Source: Acidobacteriota bacterium (GTDB lineage Bacteria > Acidobacteriota > Terriglobia > Bryobacterales > Bryobacteraceae). Taken from it: a DNA stretch of 10,473 nt. Of the stretch, positions 1 to 7,494 are shown piece by piece (within the stretch, counting starts at the first letter, position 1; each line of letters opens with the position of its first letter). The notes under the pieces were generated by a model. That model worked only from the letters and a program-made list of their open reading frames with translations, ran no database searches and had not been told where the DNA came from. The stretch covers positions 1 to 10,473 of the forward strand of contig VFZQ01000115.1 in assembly GCA_016871135.1 (NCBI GenBank). The letters run 5' to 3'. The translations under genes were made by a program, and so were the position numbers.

Positions 1-107
1 CCGCCAACGATTGGAACCGGGTCCTCGCCATCATGGCCGCCGTTTACTTCGTCGGCGCCATCACCTGGCCCTTCATCGATCCAGTGAAGCCGCTGGAGCA
101 GAACTAA
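1..107 (+). CDS. C-terminal end of a probable MFS transporter (partial)
   Basis: An open frame enters from the left edge, is read from base 3, and ends at TAA 105-107, giving about 34 residues. They contain one hydrophobic stretch (VLAIMAAVYFVGAITWPFI), which looks like a last transmembrane helix, followed by a short polar tail ending DPVKPLEQN. A helix ending in W-x-F-I/L-D-P with a tail like PxxPLE is what I recall from C termini of acidobacterial major-facilitator sugar or sugar-acid transporters of the anion:cation symporter type. That assignment rests on this short tail only. If right, the protein sits in the inner membrane and imports a small organic solute. The next gene, an outer-membrane porin, starts one base after the stop, so the two are almost certainly co-transcribed and probably translationally coupled. 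Another polytopic membrane protein is possible. Confidence 0.5.
   Translation, partial: ANDWNRVLAIMAAVYFVGAITWPFIDPVKPLEQN
95..98 (+). promoter_or_regulatory. Shine-Dalgarno GGAG supporting a CTG start at 109
   Basis: GGAG lies ten bases before CTG 109, inside the last codons of the upstream gene. No ATG, GTG or TTG exists in the porin frame between the in-frame stop at 85-87 and GTG 160, so this site favours the CTG start. Confidence 0.45.
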
Positions 108-108
108 C

Positions 109-1281
109 CTGCGCCCGCTGTTTTTCATCCCGCTCACGCTTGCCGCCGCTGATCCCAACGTGCTCTTCGACGGCAAGCTGACCCTAATCGGCGAATCGCG
201 CGTCCGCATCGAAACGCGCCAGAATGTCAGCTTCGGCGCCTCCGCCGATTACGAAGTCGCGCTACAACGCCAACGCCTCGGCTTTGTCTACAAGCCAACG
301 CCCGACGTCGATATCCGCGTCGTCGGCCAGGACACCCGCGCCCCGCTCTTCGGCCACAACGCGCCCAACACCATGCGCGACGGCGCTGATCTCTACGAAG
401 CCTTTATCGATCTGTTCCCGCGCAAGAAAACCGGCTTCGCCGCCCGCTTTGGCCGAACACCCCTGAGCTACGGCGACACCCGTCTGATCGGCTCGCCGCA
501 ATGGGCCAATCTCACGCGGACGTATGACATGGCTCGCCTCCAATGGCGAACCAAATCGAACACCTACGAAATTCTCTACGCATCGCCCACACAGATTCGA
601 ATCTATCGTTTCAATCGTCCAACCTGGAACGAGCACATCTTCGGTACATACAACTTCATCGGCAAGAAGTTCGAAGTCTACGCGCTGAAGCATCAACAAC
701 CCGGCCTGCTCGACAGCTTCGTCGTCGGCGGTCGCATCATGCAGCCGATGGGTAAATGGAAGCTCACCCTCGAGCCGGTTTGGCAGCGCGTGCGCCGCAA
801 CCACATTTGGTCGCCCGAAGGAGCACAGGTCGTCACGTTCAGTCGAAAAATCCGCAACGTCGACAACGCCATGGAATACAAATTTGCGTCCTCGGGCTTC
901 GATCAGATCTACCCCGCCGCGCACGACAAACTCGGCCACGAAGATCTCTTCGGCTGGCGCAATCTGCACAACGTACGCTACTTCGGCACCTGGCGGCCGC
1001 ATAAGGCCGTGGCCTGGAATTTCATGTACAACGCCAACTGGCTCGTCGATCCCCGCGTCGGCGTCTACAGCATTCCCAATCGCCTCATCGTCCGCGACCC
1101 CTCCGGCAAAAACAAACGCTGGGCCGGCCACGAAGCCGACAGCTTCCTGCTCTGGAACTACGCGAAGTTCATGACCATCGGCGGCGGTTTTGGCGCGTAT
1201 TCAAACGGGTCGTACTTCCATCGCATCACGCCGAACCGTTCGCCCTACTTCATCTACTTCACGCACCTGTTCTCAATGTGA
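109..1281 (+). CDS. Alginate-export-type outer-membrane porin
   Basis: Predicted beta-barrel protein of the alginate export family (PF13372, AlgE-like), 390 residues from CTG 109, which should form an outer-membrane channel for an anionic or sugar-like solute. Family-like sequence includes the early QRQRLGFVYKP strand, VVGQDTRAP, LYEAFIDL, and the conserved stretch GRTPLSYGDTRLIGSPQWAN followed by RTYDMARLQW. The rest alternates polar and aromatic residues, as barrels do. A GTG at 160 is the first ordinary start, but it leaves no export signal. Extending to CTG 109 adds 17 residues (RPLFFIPLTLAAADPN...) that read as a short signal peptide cleaved near LAAA/DP. It begins one base after the upstream transporter gene and lies 22 bases before the TonB receptor gene, pointing to one uptake operon. 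The family call is fairly sure; the substrate is unknown and need not be alginate. Confidence 0.75.
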   Translation: MRPLFFIPLTLAAADPNVLFDGKLTLIGESRVRIETRQNVSFGASADYEVALQRQRLGFVYKPTPDVDIRVVGQDTRAPLFGHNAPNTMRDGADLYEAFIDLFPRKKTGFAARFGRTPLSYGDTRLIGSPQWANLTRTYDMARLQWRTKSNTYEILYASPTQIRIYRFNRPTWNEHIFGTYNFIGKKFEVYALKHQQPGLLDSFVVGGRIMQPMGKWKLTLEPVWQRVRRNHIWSPEGAQVVTFSRKIRNVDNAMEYKFASSGFDQIYPAAHDKLGHEDLFGWRNLHNVRYFGTWRPHKAVAWNFMYNANWLVDPRVGVYSIPNRLIVRDPSGKNKRWAGHEADSFLLWNYAKFMTIGGGFGAYSNGSYFHRITPNRSPYFIYFTHLFSM

Positions 1282-1303
1282 ATATGATAAGTTCATCGTC
1301 ACC

Positions 1304-4300
1304 ATGGGCCAAGTTATTCTGTTTGTTTTCGCAGCGTTGCTGGTGCGGGCGCAAGGCCTCAACGGTAGCGTCACCGGCGTTGTCACCGACGCAAGCGGCG
1401 CGGCCGTTCCGAAGGCCGAAGTCGTTCTTACTTTGGCCGATACCGGTCTAGTATCGCGCACTACGACCAACGACTCTGGCATTTATCGATTTCCCTCGGC
1501 CGGCATCGGCTTGTACGAACTGTCGATCACCGCAGGCGGTTTTAAGAAGTACCTTCGCACCGGCATCGTCCTTGAAACCGCGCAGACCGTCCGCGTCGAC
1601 GCCTCTCTCGAAATCGGCACAACCCAGGAAAGTGTCACCGTGTCTGATCAAGCCATTCAGCTTGATCGCGAAACCTCCGTCGTCGGCACGCAAGTCTCTC
1701 GCGAAATGGTTTCCACGCTTCCGTTTCAACTGACCGGGTCGATTCGCAATCCGTTCCAGTTCTCCCGTCTTACGCCCGGCGCCGTCGGCGGCAGCGGCGC
1801 TGGCGACGGCATTCGCATCGCCGGAAGCCGCACCTATTCCAACGAAGTGTTTCTCGATGGAATTCCGTTCTCCTACAACGCTGGACAGAACGTCGCCGGA
1901 CCCGCCGCGCCCGCGCTCGAAACGGTCTCCGAGTTCCGCGTCGAAGCCGCCGTTCCTCCCGCCGAATACGGACGCACCGCCGGTGGCGCCGTCCTGATGG
2001 CATCGCGTTCCGGCACAAATTCCTGGCATGGGGGCGTCGTTTTCCTGCTTCGCAACAACATCCTCGACGCACGCCGCTACAACGCGGTAAATGCCGACGT
2101 CACTCGCCAGGGCGAGTACAGCGGAACCATCGGCGGCCCCATCCGTAAGAACCGTACTTTTGTCTTCGGCAACTACACCGGCTTCCGCCGCATCAACGCC
2201 ACCGCGGGGCGAACCACTACGCTTGCAACCGCCGCCATGCGCCGCGGCGACTTCAACGAAGCCGCCGAATCGATCTTCGATCCCCTCACCGCCACTGCCG
2301 CCGGTCTCCGCCAAGCGTTCCCTAACCGCACAATTCCAACCAGCCGCATATCCCCGCTCGCTGCGAGATTGCAAGCCGTCATGCCGCTACCCAATTCGCC
2401 AGGCATCGCCAACAACTTCCTCGGAGCGTTACCTAGCCTGCTCAACATGAACGGCTACTTCATCAAGGTTGATCACTCCTTCACCGATCGCCACCGCGTT
2501 AACGCCAGTTTCCGCGACCGCATCGAAGACCGCGTCAACTCGAACGGAACCGTCATTCCGCTCTCCGATCTAATTGTCCAATCGGTGTATCCGAAAAACG
2601 TCGCCGTCGGTTACGACTGGATCGTCCGGCCCAATCTCGTCAGCCGGTTTCAGATCGGCGGCACCCGCTTTACCGCACCCGTGCGCGAATCCGGTGACGC
2701 TGGCATCAAAGTACCCGGTGCGTTTGAAAGCGGCTTCCCAGGCGTGCGCTTCGGCGGTCAAGGCTTCGCCGGCTTCGGTTACGGCGCAGATCGCGATACC
2801 GCTTCCACCAACTCGAATCTCCTCGAAACCGTCGCTTGGACGAAAGGCAAACACAACTTCAAATTCGGCGGCCGCATCGACGTCTACCGTTTTAACCAGG
2901 CAACCTTCGGCTTCCGCGAGGGCGCCTACACCTTCTCCCAGTTCGGCACCAGCCAGCCGCAGGTCGCGCGCACCGGCCATTCTTATGCAAGCTTCCTTCT
3001 TGGCCTCGTCAACAACGCCAACATGGAGCTCAACGCGCCCACCGGCGACCGTTCGCGCTACTTCGGCCTGTTTGCACAGGACGACTGGAAAGCCGCGCGC
3101 CGCCTGACCATCAATTACGGCTATCGCTGGGAAACGCAATCGCCTTTTGGCGAAGTGCATCGCCGCCTCAGCATCATGGACCCCGATACGCCCAATCCCG
3201 GCGCGCCCGGCCGGAACGGGGCCGTCATCTTCGCGGGTCGCGGTCCCGGCCGCAGCGGCCTCGATAATTTCATTCAGCAATACTACGGCGCCCACGGCCC
3301 GCGTCTCGGCTTCGCGTATCAACTGGACGGCAAGACCGTTCTCCGCGCCGGCGCCGGGCTGTTCTACTCGCCGCTGATCGGCACCGACAATAACAAGCAG
3401 GGCTTCAACTCTTCCATCACCGTCGGCTCGCTCGACGGCGGACTCACCCCCGCATTCAATCTCGATCAAGGTTGGCCCGCCGATCTCATCAAGGTTGCGC
3501 CGTTCATCGATCCAACCATCGCCAATAATCAAAACGTCAGTATGATTGAGCGCCGCCGGGGCGGCTCCGGACGTCTCTCCCGCACAAGCCAATATCAATT
3601 CAGCCTCCAGCGCATGATTGCCGGTTCGATCGTCGAAGCGAGTTATGTCGGAACGCTCTCCCACGGCATCACCAACGCCGCGCTGGTGAACGTGAACCAA
3701 CTTCCCGTTAGCACGCTCGCCCTCGGCAATCTGCTTACGCGTAACATTGCCGATGCCGCTGTCGTCGCCGCCGGCTATCGTCTCCCGTATGCCGGTTTCC
3801 GGGGTACGCTCGCGCAAGCCCTACGCTCGCTTCCGCAATATCAGACCGTTACTTCCCTCGACACCCCGACCGGCAACAACACCTACCACGGGCTCCTCGT
3901 CAAAGCCGAAAAACGCCTCTCGCGCGGTCTTCAATTTCTCATCTCCTACGCCTTCACAAAATCCATCGGCGACATCAGTTTCACCAATGCCGACCTCGCT
4001 CGCCCGCAGGATCAATTCAACCGCCGCGCCGAAAAGTCGATCACCAACGTAGATATTCCCCAACGCTTTACCGTCAGCTTTTCCTACGAACTTCGCGGCG
4101 TAGGCAGCGCCTTTGCCCGTCAGGCGACGCGCGCCTGGATAGTCGCCGGAATTCTTTCCTACGAAAGCGGCGGCGTTCTGCGCGTCACCACGCCCAACAA
4201 CCTGCCGATCTTCAACGGCCACCTGCGGCCGAATCAGGTCCCCGGCGTTCCGATCCGCTCGGGCGGCGGCCACGCCGAGTTCCGTCCGCTCAACGCGCTC

Positions 4301-4612
4301 TCCGGCGAACGTGGCGATCTCTTCTTCAATCGAGACGCCTTCGCCGCGCCAGCGCCATTTACACTTGGCACGCTGGGCGTCGTGTTGCCCAACATCCGCT
4401 CCTTTGGCTCCAAAGGCGAAGATCTAAGCGTCATGCGACGATTCTCCCTCGGCGAACAGCGACGCTTCGAAGTCCGCGCCGACTTCTTCAACGCTTTCAA
4501 CCGCCGCAATCTCGGCAGCCCCATCAGTGATCTCTCCAACCCGAATTTCGGCCGCATCACCGGACAAGAAGCCGCCCGCATCGTGCAAATCGGCACGCGC
4601 TTCGAATTCTGA
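1304..4612 (+). CDS. TonB-dependent receptor with carboxypeptidase-regulatory-like domain (Oar-like)
   Basis: Outer-membrane active transporter, 1102 residues. Residues 1-17 (MGQVILFVFAALLVRAQ) are a signal peptide. Residues about 19-103 form a carboxypeptidase-regulatory-like beta-sandwich (GSVTGVVTDASGAAVPKAEV, then a GIYRF turn and GLYELSITAGGF). Residues about 110-250 are the plug, with GIRIAGSRTYSNEVFLDGIP and VSEFRVEAAVPPAEYGRTAG. The rest is a large barrel, with FAQDDWKAARRLTINYGYRW in the middle, FEVRADFFNAFNRRNLG near the end, and a terminal phenylalanine (RFEF), the usual barrel-assembly signal. The length fits the Oar-like receptors that Solibacter relatives carry in many copies. 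ATG 1304 was chosen because it gives the signal peptide; the frame is open upstream from TTG 1190, but that part overlaps the porin and is not signal-like. No strong ribosome-binding site is visible. Substrate unknown; oligosaccharides or peptides are plausible. The quinoprotein gene follows after 18 bases. Confidence 0.93.
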   Translation: MGQVILFVFAALLVRAQGLNGSVTGVVTDASGAAVPKAEVVLTLADTGLVSRTTTNDSGIYRFPSAGIGLYELSITAGGFKKYLRTGIVLETAQTVRVDASLEIGTTQESVTVSDQAIQLDRETSVVGTQVSREMVSTLPFQLTGSIRNPFQFSRLTPGAVGGSGAGDGIRIAGSRTYSNEVFLDGIPFSYNAGQNVAGPAAPALETVSEFRVEAAVPPAEYGRTAGGAVLMASRSGTNSWHGGVVFLLRNNILDARRYNAVNADVTRQGEYSGTIGGPIRKNRTFVFGNYTGFRRINATAGRTTTLATAAMRRGDFNEAAESIFDPLTATAAGLRQAFPNRTIPTSRISPLAARLQAVMPLPNSPGIANNFLGALPSLLNMNGYFIKVDHSFTDRHRVNASFRDRIEDRVNSNGTVIPLSDLIVQSVYPKNVAVGYDWIVRPNLVSRFQIGGTRFTAPVRESGDAGIKVPGAFESGFPGVRFGGQGFAGFGYGADRDTASTNSNLLETVAWTKGKHNFKFGGRIDVYRFNQATFGFREGAYTFSQFGTSQPQVARTGHSYASFLLGLVNNANMELNAPTGDRSRYFGLFAQDDWKAARRLTINYGYRWETQSPFGEVHRRLSIMDPDTPNPGAPGRNGAVIFAGRGPGRSGLDNFIQQYYGAHGPRLGFAYQLDGKTVLRAGAGLFYSPLIGTDNNKQGFNSSITVGSLDGGLTPAFNLDQGWPADLIKVAPFIDPTIANNQNVSMIERRRGGSGRLSRTSQYQFSLQRMIAGSIVEASYVGTLSHGITNAALVNVNQLPVSTLALGNLLTRNIADAAVVAAGYRLPYAGFRGTLAQALRSLPQYQTVTSLDTPTGNNTYHGLLVKAEKRLSRGLQFLISYAFTKSIGDISFTNADLARPQDQFNRRAEKSITNVDIPQRFTVSFSYELRGVGSAFARQATRAWIVAGILSYESGGVLRVTTPNNLPIFNGHLRPNQVPGVPIRSGGGHAEFRPLNALSGERGDLFFNRDAFAAPAPFTLGTLGVVLPNIRSFGSKGEDLSVMRRFSLGEQRRFEVRADFFNAFNRRNLGSPISDLSNPNFGRITGQEAARIVQIGTRFEF

Positions 4613-4630
4613 TCGCGATATCGTATCTGT

Positions 4631-6736
4631 GTGCTGACTCGCTTTGCCCTCCTCGCCTCGACGATCGCCCTCGCCCAAAACAACTGGCCCAACTTCGGCA
4701 ACGATCCGGGCGCCATGCGCTACTCGCCCCTCAAACAAATCACGTCCCTCAATGCCGCGCAACTCAAACCCGCCTGGGTCTTCCGTCTTGGCAAGCAAGG
4801 CTCGGAAGCGGTGCCGGTGGTAATCGACGGCGTCATGTACATCAACGGCGCCGACGGCGTCTACGCGCTTGTCCCCGAAACCGGCGAACTGCTCTGGAAG
4901 TACGACGTCGCGCCCGTCGCTATTCGCGGCCTCGCCTATTGGCCCGGCGCATCGCAGATGCACCCGCGCCTGTTCACCGGCAACGGCCACCATCTCCTCG
5001 CCATCGACGCAACCACTGGTAAGCCCGCCCCTGGCTTCGGCAATGAAGGCAGAGTCGATCTGAAGAAGGGCGTGCTCGACGGTCTAAACGACGGACGCTA
5101 TCAACTCCAATCGCCCCCGGCGGTCATCGGCGATGTTGTTGTCACCGGTTCCAGCAACGGCGAAGGCGCGCCGACAATCGGCGCATACGGAGACATCCGC
5201 GGCTGGGACGCACGCACCGGCAAGCTGCTCTGGACCTTCCATAGCGTCCCTCGCCCCGGCGAGTCCGGTGCCGAAACATGGCCCGACGGCGCGTGGAAGA
5301 ACCGCTCCGGCACAAACGTCTGGGGCTTCTTCACTGTCGATGTGAAACGCGGCATTGTGTACGCCCCGCTCGGTTCCCCGACCAATGATTTCTACGGCGC
5401 CGACCGCGTCGGCGACAACCTCTACGGCAACTCACTCGTCGCCCTCGACGCCAAAACCGGCGAGCGAAAGTGGCATCGCCAACTCGTCCATCACGATATC
5501 TGGGACTACGATCTCGCCGCCCCGCCCGCGCTGTTCGATATTCGCCGCGACGGCAAGATCATCCCCGCCGTCGCGCAGATCACCAAGATGGGCTTGCTCT
5601 TTGTCTTCGATCGCGTCACCGGCGAACCCGTGTACGGCGTCGAAGAACGCGAAGTGCCGCAAACGATCATCCCCGGCGAAGTCACCTCGAAGACGCAGCC
5701 GTTTCCGGTTAAGCCGCACCCCATCGGCAAGGATACGTTCTCGATCGACGAACTGTACGACCTCTCCCAGGAGCACGCACGCTTCTGCAAGGAATTGTTC
5801 GAAACAAACAAGATGAAGATTGGTCCGGCCTATTCGACGCTCCCGCTCGAAGGCAATGTACTCTTCTTCCCGAGCACCCTCGGCGGCGGCAACTGGGGCG
5901 GCGTTTCAGTCGATCCCGCGCAGCAGCTTCTATTCGTCAACGTCATGCACGTCGGCCAGTGGGGCCACATGGAAAAGCGAGGCAACGAATACGTGCGGAC
6001 CTCCGCCTACGGAACCTATGCCCGCTTCTGGAATCGCGAAACGCGAATCCCTTGCAACAAACCGCCCTTCGGCGAATTGATCGCCGTCGATCTTCCCACC
6101 GGCGACGTCAAGTGGCGCAAGCCCCTCGGCCGTATCGAATCGTTGGAAAAGCTCGGCGTGAAAAACACCGGTACATTAAATCTCGGCGGTTCCATCGCCA
6201 CCGGAGGCGGCGTTGTTTTCATCGGTGCGACGAATGACTCTTACATGCGAGCCTTCGAAAGCCGCACCGGCAAAATGCTGTGGGAAGAAAAAGTAGAAGC
6301 GCCCGTCAACACAAGTCCGATGACGTTCCTCGGCCGCGACGGTCGCCAGTACGTAGTTGCGCTCGCCACCGGCGGCGGTGGATTCCTCGGCGGCGGTTTG
6401 AGCAACACGGTTGTCGCCTGGGCGCTCCCCAACGCCCCGCGCAAACCGCTGCCGAAAGCGGTATCGCTCGCCGTCAAAGCCGCCGCTGAAAAGCGCAAGG
6501 GTCTTCCGAAGGTCGGCGCACACGCGCCGCTGACTCTGCCCACCGGCGGCGTCAAAGCACTCGTCGACAAATCCTGCGGCGCAACATGCCATTCCATCGA
6601 AGTCGTCACCAGCCAGCGCCTGAGCAAGGACGACTGGAACGCCATAGTCCGCGGCATGATCGCCCGCGGCGCTCCCGTCGCCGACGCCCAAATCGACTCC
6701 GTCGTCGACTACCTCTCCACTGCGCTCGGCCGCTAG
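4631..6736 (+). CDS. PQQ-dependent dehydrogenase-like quinoprotein with C-terminal cytochrome c-like domain
   Basis: Secreted 701-residue beta-propeller of the glucose/quinate dehydrogenase type of PQQ enzymes, expected to oxidise a sugar or alcohol in the periplasm. The GTG start gives a signal peptide (MLTRFALLASTIALA, then QNNW). The mature N terminus has the family opening WPNFGNDPGAMRYSPLKQI. Propeller-blade motifs follow (ETGELLWKYDV, ARTGKLLWTF, AKTGERKWHRQ), then HHDIWDYD at residues 287-294, a signature of this subgroup, and a glycine-rich GGGNWGGVSVDP. No membrane segments are seen, unlike classical membrane glucose dehydrogenase. Residues about 640-701 resemble a small cytochrome c: C649, C653, H654 and a possible axial M676 in RGMIARGA. 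The heme motif is CGATCH, with three residues between the cysteines instead of two. It follows the receptor gene by 18 bases with no clear ribosome-binding site. Substrate specificity, and PQQ rather than a structural propeller role, are inferred. Confidence 0.85.
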   Translation: MLTRFALLASTIALAQNNWPNFGNDPGAMRYSPLKQITSLNAAQLKPAWVFRLGKQGSEAVPVVIDGVMYINGADGVYALVPETGELLWKYDVAPVAIRGLAYWPGASQMHPRLFTGNGHHLLAIDATTGKPAPGFGNEGRVDLKKGVLDGLNDGRYQLQSPPAVIGDVVVTGSSNGEGAPTIGAYGDIRGWDARTGKLLWTFHSVPRPGESGAETWPDGAWKNRSGTNVWGFFTVDVKRGIVYAPLGSPTNDFYGADRVGDNLYGNSLVALDAKTGERKWHRQLVHHDIWDYDLAAPPALFDIRRDGKIIPAVAQITKMGLLFVFDRVTGEPVYGVEEREVPQTIIPGEVTSKTQPFPVKPHPIGKDTFSIDELYDLSQEHARFCKELFETNKMKIGPAYSTLPLEGNVLFFPSTLGGGNWGGVSVDPAQQLLFVNVMHVGQWGHMEKRGNEYVRTSAYGTYARFWNRETRIPCNKPPFGELIAVDLPTGDVKWRKPLGRIESLEKLGVKNTGTLNLGGSIATGGGVVFIGATNDSYMRAFESRTGKMLWEEKVEAPVNTSPMTFLGRDGRQYVVALATGGGGFLGGGLSNTVVAWALPNAPRKPLPKAVSLAVKAAAEKRKGLPKVGAHAPLTLPTGGVKALVDKSCGATCHSIEVVTSQRLSKDDWNAIVRGMIARGAPVADAQIDSVVDYLSTALGR

Positions 6737-6802
6737 CCGTACCACCCAGCCACTCGCATCCGCTCCTCGGAAAATTCCTAACCCATCCATACTAATGGTT
6801 TG

Positions 6803-6836
6803 TTTCAAACGCCCGATAGATAGATTGTGTTTGAAA
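6803..6836 (+). repeat. Inverted repeat spanning the nuclease-like gene start
   Basis: TTTCAAAC at 6803-6810 is the exact reverse complement of GTTTGAAA at 6829-6836, with an 18-base spacer containing GATAGATAGATT. The right arm begins on the last base of the GTG start codon (6827-6829). A second overlapping repeat, GTTTG-TTT-CAAAC, occupies 6798-6810. It could be an operator or an mRNA hairpin limiting translation; function is inferred only. Confidence 0.35.
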
Positions 6837-7324
6837 TAATCCTCCTCGCCCTCACCCACTGCCCCGCCACCCTATCGCACCGCCAAGACTTCACCGTTTG
6901 CTACGACACCCAAAACCAACGCGCCCTCTGGACCTCCCACACCCCAAAACCGTCAAGCGCTCCACCCCCCAGAAAACACTGGCGCAAAGACCACGAGTTG
7001 AACTCCCTGCCAAGCGCAGCCTTCACCAACACCGGCTTCGACCGCGGCCGTCTCACTCCGGCCGCCGACCTCCCAGAATCCGAAGACACCTATCTGACCA
7101 GCAACGCCATCGCGCAAACCCCGGAACTCAACCGAGGCGAATGGCGCCAACTCGAAATTCAAATCCGCAAACACCCCGCAGCCCAAGTCACCACCGGCGC
7201 CATCTATGCCAACTGCGGCAACCAGAAGTTAGAAGCGCCCTGCTTCATATACAAGATCGCGCGCCTTCCCGACGGCCAAATCCTCCTCCACGTCGCCCAA
7301 AACGCCAATCCGCGCTCGCGCTGA
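6827..7324 (+). CDS. NUC1-family (DNA/RNA non-specific) endonuclease homologue with altered active site
   Basis: A 165-residue protein resembling the beta-beta-alpha-metal nuclease family of Serratia nuclease and NucA (PF01223). Residues 22-42 (FTVCYDTQNQRALWTSHTPKP) match the family's first conserved strand region. Residues 71-81 (FDRGRLTPAAD) match its active-site block, and 89-110 (YLTSN...ELNRGEWRQLE) match the metal-binding helix. The counterparts of Serratia Arg87, Asn110, Asn119 and Glu127 are R73, N93, N102 and E110. The catalytic histidine of DRGH is replaced by arginine (R75, codon CGT at 7049-7051), so activity is doubtful. It is shorter than typical family members (over 200 residues). 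Four cysteines (12, 25, 130, 139) would suit an exported protein, and residues 1-16 are weakly signal-like. GTG 6827 is the first usable start after the in-frame TAG at 6821, but no ribosome-binding site is visible. It is flanked by spacers on both sides and is not clearly in an operon. Confidence 0.72.
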   Translation: MFEIILLALTHCPATLSHRQDFTVCYDTQNQRALWTSHTPKPSSAPPPRKHWRKDHELNSLPSAAFTNTGFDRGRLTPAADLPESEDTYLTSNAIAQTPELNRGEWRQLEIQIRKHPAAQVTTGAIYANCGNQKLEAPCFIYKIARLPDGQILLHVAQNANPRSR

Positions 7325-7398
7325 GAGTGTTATTCACAGAAGTTCAAAATTTATATTTCCCTCCAAATCAACAACTTGCAGTTTTGGCCCCCTTGACT

Positions 7399-7485
7399 GC
7401 CCCCCGTAAGGGCTCAAACTGAAATCAGAGTGAGGCGCCATACGCCGATTCTCGCCAAGCCCCTGCCCAAAGCAGGGGCTTTTTG
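7399..7485 (+). other. Hairpin-dense leader, possible small RNA or attenuator
   Basis: The second half of the spacer between the nuclease-like gene and the KHG-motif gene carries consecutive short inverted repeats. They are GCCC/GGGC (7399-7402 with 7410-7413), CTGA-AA-TCAG (7419-7428), GGCG/CGCC with a CCATA loop (7434-7437 with 7443-7446, possibly extended by GAG/CTC), and then the terminator hairpin. A run of stems ending in a terminator is the shape of a small RNA, or of a leader controlling the next gene. No known RNA family was recognised and stem conservation cannot be tested here. Confidence 0.3.
7457..7484 (+). terminator. Intrinsic (Rho-independent) terminator
   Basis: A perfect 10-base-pair stem, AAGCCCCTGC (7457-7466) with GCAGGGGCTT (7472-7481), closes a CCAAA loop and runs into a short T tract ending at 7484. 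The GC-rich stem plus T run is the standard terminator form. It ends only three bases before the Shine-Dalgarno sequence of the next gene, so it either ends transcription from upstream or acts as an attenuator in that gene's leader. Confidence 0.75.
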
Positions 7486-7487
7486 CA

Positions 7488-7494
7488 TAAGGAG
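7488..7494 (+). promoter_or_regulatory. Perfect Shine-Dalgarno TAAGGAG for the gene at 7500
   Basis: TAAGGAG matches the anti-Shine-Dalgarno fully and lies five bases before ATG 7500. It fixes that start and is much stronger than the sites of the other genes here. It follows directly on the terminator T run. Confidence 0.8.

Noticed and set aside
262..1131. 289-codon open frame on the minus strand
   Set aside because: Shadow of the porin gene; no domain, signal or ribosome-binding support.
1190..1303. Upstream extension of the TonB receptor from TTG 1190
   Set aside because: It overlaps the porin, adds a polar arginine/serine-rich stretch and hides the signal peptide that starts at ATG 1304.
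2570..3817. 415-codon open frame on the minus strand
   Set aside because: It is fully inside the TonB receptor gene, which is unambiguous on the plus strand; no recognisable motifs.
4616..4623. 8-base palindrome CGATATCG between the receptor and quinoprotein genes
   Set aside because: Too short, in an 18-base gap, with no T run or second copy nearby; likely chance.
6898..7422. 174-codon plus-strand frame rich in R, P, H and Q overlapping the nuclease-like gene
   Set aside because: The composition is what a C-rich coding region gives in the wrong frame. The frame of 6827-7324 shows the conserved nuclease motifs.
7393..7425. TTGACT as a -35 element with a TGAAAT -10
   Set aside because: The spacing is about 21 bases and the -10 match is weak, so a standard promoter is not supported.
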